From an uncultured Rikenellaceae bacterium (GTDB lineage: Bacteria; Bacteroidota; Bacteroidia; Bacteroidales; Rikenellaceae): DNA of 64,000 nucleotides. Shown piece after piece: positions 15,472 through 22,022 of the stretch. A model generated the notes under the pieces. It did not search any database, was not told the DNA's origin, and worked only from the letters and a program-made list of their open reading frames with translations. The stretch covers positions 62,001 through 126,000 of the forward strand of contig CALUND010000006.1 in assembly GCA_944321925.1 (NCBI GenBank), read 5' to 3'. The position numbers and the translations under genes are program-made. Numbering within the stretch: position 1 is the first letter of the stretch; the number at the start of each line of letters is the position of its first letter.

Positions 15472-16641
15472 ATGAAACAGTTTATTGCCATACTGGCATT
15501 GGCCCTATGTTCATGTTCAGGGAAGGAAAATATCAATCTGTCGGGACGATGGATGGAAGTGTTACCACAAGACTCGCCCTATGTACAGGGGATGGATTTG
15601 AAGGAAAACGGTTCTGCCGAGTCGGTAGGTATGAAAACATTGCTGTATCATCAGTGGAAAGTAACAGACCACAAATTAATATTGACCGGAGAAAGCATCG
15701 GTAACGGACAAACCATCCAGTTCACCGATACAATGAACATCATCCGATGCCATAACGATACACTCATTGTCAAAAGGAGGAACCGAGAAATCGTTTTTGT
15801 AAAGGATCCAAGTGGAGCTGACAATGCCCTACAAGGAGGGCCTTCAAGAGAGGCTTACGAAGGTTTTGTCTGGAAAAAATTGTCGGGTGCAGGCCTGACC
15901 TTATGGGTTCAGGAGAACGATGAGATACGGCTTCTCGCCGATTCTTCATTACCGGGAATAGTAATGGTAAGAAAAGGCGCTGCTGAGCCCCGAATGCTTA
16001 TCAGGATATTCGATCTGCCCAACAAGGACATAAATGACGTTATCAATACGTTGGAGAGGACGACGAACTGGGATAAAAAACAACCGGGAAGATTCGAAGA
16101 GGTAAAATCAGGCAGAGAAGGTGTCAAAAGATTTGTGATGATCCCCGACGGGCAGTATGCTACGGAAATTGAGACGCAGATGAAATCGGAACCTGTACCG
16201 GCCCCCTGCAACGGATGGGGTGTAGGCAACAGCGGCCAAAGATATTTTGAAATAGATGAAAACTATCCCAATAAAGCCCTATTTCTTGAGATAGGACAGG
16301 AAGCTCCTCTGTTTGATGAGAACAGCATTGTATTCTCCGACTCTGAAAAGTTACAGCAGAATGGTGAATTGTCTAAAGATGAACTCTACACACTGAAAGG
16401 GACCGTAGTCATCGGACATGAGGTACGCTCTTTCAAACCGGATGGCTGCGACGAGGAATACTGGATTGTAGATAAGACGGGGACATTAAATGATCTCTAT
16501 GACAGAGCGACTAACGGTCAAAAAAACGGGCAACCTTTACAAGCGGTTTTGAAAGTCGAGTATAACGGGAAATGGGATGATGGTTTTGCGGCAGAATATG
16601 CAGGGGTGTTTTTTGTCCGGGAGGTTAAGTTGAACAAGTAA
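15472..16641 (+). CDS. Lipocalin-like/NlpE-C-like lipoprotein
   Basis: This protein has 389 residues. The signal peptide MKQFIAILALALCSCSGK carries a lipobox (LCSC or SCSG). Residues about 22-110 have the pattern of small lipocalin-like domains of Bacteroidetes (LSGRWMEVLPQD, MDLKENGSAESVGMKTLLYHQWK, LTGESIGNGQTIQFTDT, DTLIVKR). The middle (120-230) is unassigned. A C-terminal beta domain from about 300 (YTLKGTVVIGHEVRSFKPDG, EYWIVDKTGTLNDLYD) resembles the OB-like C-terminal domain of NlpE. The domain calls are made by eye from sequence pattern. It is probably anchored in the outer membrane; ligand unknown. It has a strong AGGAGG ribosome-binding site, rare here, and A+T-rich flanks. Confidence 0.65.
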   Translation: MKQFIAILALALCSCSGKENINLSGRWMEVLPQDSPYVQGMDLKENGSAESVGMKTLLYHQWKVTDHKLILTGESIGNGQTIQFTDTMNIIRCHNDTLIVKRRNREIVFVKDPSGADNALQGGPSREAYEGFVWKKLSGAGLTLWVQENDEIRLLADSSLPGIVMVRKGAAEPRMLIRIFDLPNKDINDVINTLERTTNWDKKQPGRFEEVKSGREGVKRFVMIPDGQYATEIETQMKSEPVPAPCNGWGVGNSGQRYFEIDENYPNKALFLEIGQEAPLFDENSIVFSDSEKLQQNGELSKDELYTLKGTVVIGHEVRSFKPDGCDEEYWIVDKTGTLNDLYDRATNGQKNGQPLQAVLKVEYNGKWDDGFAAEYAGVFFVREVKLNK

Positions 16642-16959
16642 TCTATTGGATCTCAAAACGGCTATTCCTCTTATCAATTCTTTTTTTCATATTTTACATA
16701 AAACGATTTGAAAATTTATTATTTTTTATAAATTGCCTTTTTTGAAAGGACATTTTTTATTATATTGCGCAAGCACACATCTATAAACGCATTTTATTTT
16801 CATCAAAAATTCGAACAATACTAAAAAAAGCACATCCAAGAGAGAAGAGAAAAATAGAAGTGGACGATATGAGATAAATATTGATAAATCGGGTACAATC
16901 CAACAAGAAAGATCGGTTTTATGAATAGAGACCTTTATGTTTAACTAATATCTACGATT
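16642..16959. other. A+T-rich intergenic DNA
   Basis: This 318-base gap between two lipoprotein genes is strongly A+T rich around 16675-16800. I see no open frame, hairpin terminator or consensus promoter that I would defend. Confidence 0.5.
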
Positions 16960-17631
16960 ATGAACCCTAAATTCTACTCAGCCATTGCAATCGTTACTCT
17001 CATGTTCACTTCCTGCGGAGGAGGATCTTCGTCATCGTCCGATGCGATGCTTTTCGGAGCCATTCCCGGTGTATATCTTAACTACGAGACCGAAACGGCT
17101 GCACTTCTCGAAAAAGCCGAGCAATCCAATGACATCAAAGACCTTGAAGCCATCAACGAACAAGGGGAAGCCCTCAAAGATGCTCTCCACGGCGAACTTG
17201 AGAAAGCCGCTCAAGCCTGGTCGGGAACGACGCTCGATGTCGCTGTCGGAGAGGACCTGAAAGTCATCACCCCGATTACTGTTACCTTCGAAAGTTTCTT
17301 CAGCAGCACCTCTCCTCAATTCACTCTTGCCGGCGATATCGAGACCGCACAAGAGATCAATGCCAATTACAGTGCGGATTTGCTGAAATACTACAGTTCT
17401 CGACAGGATCAACTGCTGACTTATGGGGTGCTTCTGGTCGGACTCGACGAACTAGGAGCGGAAGTGGTTTCGCAACGAGTAGGAAGTTTGCAACTTGCTT
17501 GGGCGAACGATCAGGTAGTGATTCCGGCCGGAACAAAAGTGGTATTCAACGATAAACTCGCTTTCAAGAATCGTTCTGCCGAAGCATACACAAAGATCAA
17601 AAGTCTGACTCTCAAAGTCGACACCAAATAG
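16960..17631 (+). CDS. Lipoprotein of unknown function
   Basis: This protein has 223 residues. The signal peptide MNPKFYSAIAIVTLMFTSC ends in a lipobox at Cys19, followed by a GGGSSSSS linker. Residues 40-85 are helical and charged (ETAALLEKAEQSNDIKDLEAINEQGEAL...), suggesting a short coiled coil. The rest alternates beta-like strands, ending LTLKVDTK. I do not recognise the family. It is a single-gene unit closed by a strong terminator at 17659-17697, in the accessory stretch. Confidence 0.7.
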   Translation: MNPKFYSAIAIVTLMFTSCGGGSSSSSDAMLFGAIPGVYLNYETETAALLEKAEQSNDIKDLEAINEQGEALKDALHGELEKAAQAWSGTTLDVAVGEDLKVITPITVTFESFFSSTSPQFTLAGDIETAQEINANYSADLLKYYSSRQDQLLTYGVLLVGLDELGAEVVSQRVGSLQLAWANDQVVIPAGTKVVFNDKLAFKNRSAEAYTKIKSLTLKVDTK

Positions 17632-17656
17632 TTTGCAGTAAGACATCCTGTTTGTT

Positions 17657-17989
17657 CTATCTGCAGCGCGGATATCCGTGCTGCAGATATTTTTTTGCAT
17701 ATCGGCATTCGATCAGGGCGGAGGCACAATATCCGTATGCGAAAAGTTTTAATCTGCCAATCGAATACGCCAACCGAAATCGAGTTTTATCCGCAAACTG
17801 TAAAAACATAGGCCGGTACACGAATCCCAAATAGGAACTGTCTTGCGTATAATAACAAGAGAAGGCAAACCCGAGCGACCTGGATTTACGAAAGATGCTT
17901 TCCTGATTGATCCCCTCTTCTGTGGCATCCCCATCACATCCGATGCATTTCGAACATACTCTCCACGCTATCGAATTCCATGTTCTCAT
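17657..17989 (-). other. Doubtful 110-codon open frame downstream of the flavodoxin operon
   Basis: The frame starts MRTWNSIAWRVCSKCIGC and has stretches that could be beta strands (SLGFAFSCYYTQDSSYLGFV, RPMFLQFADKTRFRLAYSIG). Its 3' end runs through the terminator palindrome of the convergent lipoprotein gene, which argues against it. It could be the decayed end of an outer-membrane beta-barrel gene. I would not annotate it as a functional gene. Confidence 0.2.
17659..17697 (+). terminator. Intrinsic terminator after the unknown lipoprotein gene
   Basis: This is a nearly perfect 30-base palindrome from atctgcagc to gctgcagat (17659-17688), followed by a run of T. It lies 27 bases after the stop codon. 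Confidence 0.85.
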
Positions 17990-17992
17990 TGA

Positions 17993-18628
17993 TTAATGCC
18001 CCAGATCCGATCGCACCTCCCCAGCCGATTCAATCTCCATGGTCTGCATCTGCTTCTTCGTCACACCGAACTTTTTCCCATATTGCACCCAATAATAAGT
18101 GGAGGCAAGCTGAAACAGCTTGCGGGTCAACGGCATCGTGACATGAAATACACGATAAGATCGGGAGACTATCGATGCAGCCAATTGTTTGATCTTTGCG
18201 GCAGCAAGAAATTGGAAGGGCGAATCCAAGATTGCCTCTCCGCTACCAAGCATCAGGACAGAACCCAAGGCGTAATGATTCTGCCGACAAAAGAGGCGCA
18301 TCATTCGAACAGCAATCTCGTTCTGGTTATATTCAAAAAAGCCACAATTAATCAAGATCGACACCACGGGCTTCCTCGTCGGAGGATTGTTCTCCAAAAA
18401 TTTCAGGAAATTCAAGAATCCAACTGGCAAAGCATCGGCATAAAGTGGAAAGACAAACAATACATCGGAATATTTCTCCATCTCGGAACGAAGTGCGGCA
18501 TGATTGCTTTTCGATATTTCGAAGTAGGTACAAGCAATTGAGCAATACTTTGCAAACAATGCCGCATAACGTTTGGAGTTTGATTTGGGTGCTCTTGGGC
18601 TCCCGTTCAATATCATGATTTTTGCCAT
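17993..18628 (-). CDS. Flavodoxin-fold NAD(P)H oxidoreductase
   Basis: This 211-residue protein begins MAKIMILNGSPRAPKSNSKR, the phosphate-binding loop of FMN-dependent NADPH reductases (NGSPR). YSDVLFVFPLYADALPVGFLNFLKFLE supplies the second flavin-binding segment. It would bind FMN and transfer electrons to a small acceptor or partner protein. It overlaps the preceding Isf-like gene by 16 bases; an internal ATG at 18616 would give a 4-base ATGA overlap but would cut into the usual MKIMILNGSPR start. The two genes form an operon about 210 bases downstream of a Crp/Fnr regulator gene on the same strand. Confidence 0.78.
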   Translation of the reverse strand: MAKIMILNGSPRAPKSNSKRYAALFAKYCSIACTYFEISKSNHAALRSEMEKYSDVLFVFPLYADALPVGFLNFLKFLENNPPTRKPVVSILINCGFFEYNQNEIAVRMMRLFCRQNHYALGSVLMLGSGEAILDSPFQFLAAAKIKQLAASIVSRSYRVFHVTMPLTRKLFQLASTYYWVQYGKKFGVTKKQMQTMEIESAGEVRSDLGH

Positions 18629-19128
18629 GTTCTTACTATTTTTTCGACCGTTTCATCAATCTTGGATTCTTCGACGAACAATACGTTATAACTTGCAAAA
18701 CTCATATTGTAAGCATTGCGAGCGATTAAACGTGTGAAAATATCTTTTTCTTCCTCCGTAAGTTCTCCATATGCGACGATCGTTGCCTGTTTTAGAGCCA
18801 CGGCCCGCTGGACATGGTGAGTTTCGCCTTTGAAAATACGAATGAAAGCCTGTTGAATCGGGATTGCGCGCTCCAGCATGGTTTTCATTACGGAGTCATA
18901 CCCACCGTATTTTACATGACTGACATACAGCACCTCGTCGCTCTGTGCAATAACCGGATACACTTTTGTCGCATCGTCGCGTATTACACATCGTCCGGGA
19001 GTTTTTGTCCAGCATCCGAAACAACCCACACAATTGGAAATCTTCAATGCAGACAGATTGAAATATCTGATATTCTCATCATCGGGCAACGCCACATGTA
19101 TGGGTCTATCACTAAGAATCAACTTCAT
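18613..19128 (-). CDS. Iron-sulfur flavoprotein-like protein (compact CX2CX2CX7C motif)
   Basis: This protein has 171 residues from the ATG at 19128. Cys33, Cys36, Cys39 and Cys47 lie in NCVGCFGCWTKTPGRCVIRDD, the compact motif that holds a 4Fe-4S cluster in iron-sulfur flavoproteins (Isf). SDEVLYVSHVKYGGYDSVMKTMLERA matches the FMN-binding segment of that family. The N-terminus lacks the usual NGSPR phosphate loop, which the following gene does have, so flavin binding may be weakened or shared. It is the first gene of the two-gene operon. A 15-base palindrome lies 65 bases upstream. A start at 19158 is possible but adds an unmatched segment. Confidence 0.72.
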   Translation of the reverse strand: MKLILSDRPIHVALPDDENIRYFNLSALKISNCVGCFGCWTKTPGRCVIRDDATKVYPVIAQSDEVLYVSHVKYGGYDSVMKTMLERAIPIQQAFIRIFKGETHHVQRAVALKQATIVAYGELTEEEKDIFTRLIARNAYNMSFASYNVLFVEESKIDETVEKIVRTWQKS

Positions 19129-19192
19129 ACAACCTCTCTTTTCCCGTATTCCCGACAAGGATCGTGCCTCATTGTCTTTTACTAATCAATAA

Positions 19193-19207
19193 CTTAATCA
19201 CATTAAG
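19193..19207. promoter_or_regulatory. Palindrome upstream of the flavoprotein operon, candidate operator
   Basis: CTTAAT-CAC-ATTAAG has two perfect 6-base arms. It lies 65 bases before the Isf-like ATG at 19128 and about 160 bases from the end of the Crp/Fnr regulator gene. A binding site for that regulator is an inference from position and symmetry only. Confidence 0.4.
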
Positions 19208-19368
19208 ATTAATTGTATGGCGCCAAAAGAAGTTGTTCGAAGGAATCTGTCTGAGTCATTAATCAGAGCCTGAAAAGAACGGAAAACCCTTGCATCGATT
19301 GTTCAATCTCGATAAAACAGACGAAATGGCTTTATGAGCGAGAAAATCACTGTCCAGGCGGCGCACAA

Positions 19369-19980
19369 TCAGGCGAGTACATATCCGCTTTCGGCTTTGC
19401 GAAGGACACCCTGACGGACCAGCTGCGAAATCGCTCGCGACAACGAAGGTCGTGTCACGCCCAGGATGAATGCCGTCTGCTGGAGATTCTGGATCGAATT
19501 GTTGTTTTCGAGATAGCCCATCAATCGGGAAGAGAGCGTCTGCAAAGCGAACTGCTCCAGTTTCCGACTCAGGAAGAGGCTGTGATCCGACAATACGGTC
19601 AAAAAATTTCGCAGGATAGCCTTATCGTTCTCAATCAACGAGAGAATGCTCTCCCTGCTGATAACCCACAACCCGCAATCCGACTCTGCAATAATGGTGA
19701 CAGGCAAAATATTTTCCGTTCCAAAAAGAAAAGCCGACGCCAGCACATCGGGAGCGGAAAGGGTATCGAGCGTAAACTCCCTTCCCTCCTCGCTGGTCAT
19801 CTGGGCATAGACACTCCCCTCGCACAAAACATACAAGGAACGACAAACGCTGTTCTGCATGGCAATGAACTCCCCTTTGCGATAGGTTCGGAAACGGCTC
19901 GACGATCTTTCAAAAATGCGATTTACTATCGTCTGGTCACACCCCCGGAAAAGAGGCGTATCATAAATTTGACACTCCAT
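19369..19980 (-). CDS. Crp/Fnr-family transcriptional regulator
   Basis: This 203-residue protein has a cyclic-nucleotide-binding-like beta-roll at about residues 10-110 (FRTYRKGEFIAMQNSVCRSLYVLCEGSVYAQM). A C-terminal winged helix carries the recognition segment FILGVTRPSLSRAISQLVRQGVL (about 170-192). The roll lacks the full cAMP phosphate-binding set, as is usual for Bacteroidetes members, and there is no Fnr-type N-terminal cysteine cluster. The effector is unknown. It precedes the two-gene flavoprotein operon on the same strand and is divergent from the three-lipoprotein operon. Palindromes in front of both (19193-19207, 20013-20026) make them candidate targets. Confidence 0.82.
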   Translation of the reverse strand: MECQIYDTPLFRGCDQTIVNRIFERSSSRFRTYRKGEFIAMQNSVCRSLYVLCEGSVYAQMTSEEGREFTLDTLSAPDVLASAFLFGTENILPVTIIAESDCGLWVISRESILSLIENDKAILRNFLTVLSDHSLFLSRKLEQFALQTLSSRLMGYLENNNSIQNLQQTAFILGVTRPSLSRAISQLVRQGVLRKAESGYVLA

Positions 19981-20012
19981 AGCACTTCACACATAAGCAA
20001 TTGCACAAAGGC

Positions 20013-20026
20013 GTAACAAATGTTAC
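20013..20026. promoter_or_regulatory. GTAACA-AA-TGTTAC palindrome between the regulator and the lipoprotein operon
   Basis: The 6-base arms are perfectly inverted around AA. It is 32 bases from the Crp/Fnr ATG (19980). It is centred about 40 bases before the predicted transcription start of the lipoprotein operon (-7 box at 20049-20056), the classic class II position for a Crp/Fnr activator. Its role is inferred. Confidence 0.5.
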
Positions 20027-20048
20027 ACCAAGAAACTCATCGGCTCTC

Positions 20049-20056
20049 TATTTTTG
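20049..20056 (+). promoter_or_regulatory. Promoter -7 box of the three-lipoprotein operon
   Basis: TATTTTTG matches TAnnTTTG. No TTTG is present at -33, consistent with dependence on an activator at the palindrome just upstream. The leader before the ATG at 20146 is about 85 bases. Confidence 0.5.
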
Positions 20057-20145
20057 CGCCCGATAAAAAACGGAGCGGCCACACCAGGATGGTCTCCCAA
20101 TACAAACGGAGTCGAATACAAATATATCATAAAAAACAGAAGCAA

Positions 20146-22008
20146 ATGAACAGATTCGCGTATGTTTTACTGAGTTTTTTCGTTTTTCTCACAGCCTGCC
20201 AATCGGACCCCTGGGAGGAGACAACTCACTCCCCTGTCGCGACAGAAGGTTTTGCTTTCAAATTGCGGTACGACGGATTTGAAGGGGTTGACTCTCGATC
20301 CGATCTGCGACTCGATCCGAATTACGATCGGGTAGAATTTTGCGTAGTCGATCGGGAGAAAGGCGATCGTGTCAAGGGAATCAAGGGTCTCTACAATCCG
20401 GCGAACTCCGAAATCAAAATCGAAGGGCTTCGCAAAGGCGACTACAACCTGCTGATTCTGGGGATCAAGGGCGATTATCAAGCCGACGGCATCTCGATCG
20501 AAACGATCGAACACATCGGCGACGAATGGCTGAAATTCCCTTCCGATCTCCAAAAGCCTCTCGAAGCGGAGTACTTCTATTCGCAAACCCCATTTTCGGT
20601 CGTTCAGCAATCCAGTGCGACAGGCAATGAACTTTCGGTCGTTCTCGAAAACGAACCGGTTCAAAAGCGGATCATCGGCCGGACGGATTTCTCATTTATT
20701 TTCAATAATCTCTACGTTGAAACAGCTCTTCTGTCGAAAAGCGTCACGCTGGAGTCACCTCGTTTCCGCACCGGGTTCACCGGCAACGGGACATTCACCG
20801 GAGAGAGCGACGGCACCTCCCAAACCATCGACCTGAACAGCACTACCTCCTATCTGTTTCTTCCGACCGTCGACGGCGATCCGTTCTGCGGCGAGATCGA
20901 ACTGACTACCCGCAACTATCGAGGAAATACGATCCGTCGTACGTACGATTTCACGCTGCAGGGAATTCGCCCCAACCGCATCGAACATATCAACACACCC
21001 GTTACGCATCCCGACGACCAGTCGGCCACCCTCTTCGTGACGGAGCAGACATTCGCAAAAACCGGCTTGAGCTATATCCTGCAGGACGACGAACCCCACA
21101 GTGTCTATACGAACTCCGCGCTGCGCTCTTTCAACACCGCGAAACCGATTCAGATCGCCATCACCGAAGAGGGTCGACTCCACGTACGGTTCTATTCGCC
21201 CCGCGACCTGAGCGACGTACTCATTCAGGCGCGGATTCCATCGCTGCACGACGAGTTTTTCGATCTGGCCTATTTCGATCGTCTGCCCGCCTTCGCCGAC
21301 TTTTTCGGAGAGCTGCCGATGACCCTCCGGGCGACCTTCTGTCGCACCGAATCGGGCGGCATTTTAGAACTTGCACCTATCGACCTGTCGGGAGCGACTG
21401 AAGCGGAATTCCGCATCCGTTCGAACGATCCCTTCTGGGGGAAACTCCAGGCCATCAAACACGGATGGAACATCGGGTTCGCACTCTACGGCGGGAACCC
21501 CGAACTGCCGGACGGAGGTCCTGTGGGCAACTGGATGGGCATCCGTCCCGTACATTGCCGGGAGGTCGTCGCTCTTTTCCTGAACTTCACCTACATGATC
21601 GACATGCCGGAACATGAAGAGATTCTCCACGCGAATGTCGATCGGTTATACGGCAACGGAGGCGTAAACGACAAAGTGACCGTCGAGGTGGTTCTCCAAC
21701 AGATGCGGCAACCGCGGACCCTCAACGTGGGACTGGTTTATCCGGGGAATGGAGTGATCGGGCTCGGAGGAGGAAGCGTATTCGGAGCCTACCAGCAGGC
21801 GTGGTTCCAGCACTATTTCAACACCTACTCTTGCGAGATCATGTTCCACGAGTTGGGACACGTCATGGGCTACAACCACAGCAGCTCGTTTACCTACGGA
21901 CCGTGGGCACAAGAATTAATGAATAAATTCTATGTCGAGCACATCCATGAGATGCCCATCGACTCCCCCACCTACCTGAACAGCGCACAAAATCCTAACA
22001 AATACTAA
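20146..22008 (+). CDS. Surface lipoprotein with C-terminal metzincin-type protease site
   Basis: This protein has 620 residues from the ATG at 20146. The signal peptide MNRFAYVLLSFFVFLTAC has a lipobox at Cys18. Residues about 30-330 have the beta-rich look of FimB/Mfa2-type fimbrillin-associated lipoproteins (YDRVEFCVVDREKGDRVKGI, LRKGDYNLLILGIKG). The C-terminal part carries HELGHVMGYNH, a full HExxHxxGxxH zinc site of metzincins, 50 residues before the end, with a downstream Met (QELMNKF) that could serve as the Met-turn. A zinc endopeptidase at the cell surface is therefore predicted. The combination of fimbrillin-like and metzincin parts is unusual. An upstream in-frame ATG at 20020 precedes the promoter and is rejected. 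Confidence 0.72.
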   Translation: MNRFAYVLLSFFVFLTACQSDPWEETTHSPVATEGFAFKLRYDGFEGVDSRSDLRLDPNYDRVEFCVVDREKGDRVKGIKGLYNPANSEIKIEGLRKGDYNLLILGIKGDYQADGISIETIEHIGDEWLKFPSDLQKPLEAEYFYSQTPFSVVQQSSATGNELSVVLENEPVQKRIIGRTDFSFIFNNLYVETALLSKSVTLESPRFRTGFTGNGTFTGESDGTSQTIDLNSTTSYLFLPTVDGDPFCGEIELTTRNYRGNTIRRTYDFTLQGIRPNRIEHINTPVTHPDDQSATLFVTEQTFAKTGLSYILQDDEPHSVYTNSALRSFNTAKPIQIAITEEGRLHVRFYSPRDLSDVLIQARIPSLHDEFFDLAYFDRLPAFADFFGELPMTLRATFCRTESGGILELAPIDLSGATEAEFRIRSNDPFWGKLQAIKHGWNIGFALYGGNPELPDGGPVGNWMGIRPVHCREVVALFLNFTYMIDMPEHEEILHANVDRLYGNGGVNDKVTVEVVLQQMRQPRTLNVGLVYPGNGVIGLGGGSVFGAYQQAWFQHYFNTYSCEIMFHELGHVMGYNHSSSFTYGPWAQELMNKFYVEHIHEMPIDSPTYLNSAQNPNKY

Positions 22009-22022
22009 AACCAAGGAACAAT

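Noticed and set aside
13569..20012. An active integrative element using the tRNA-Gly end as attachment site
   Set aside because: No integrase, mobilisation or transposase gene and no second copy of the tRNA 3' end were found in the stretch.
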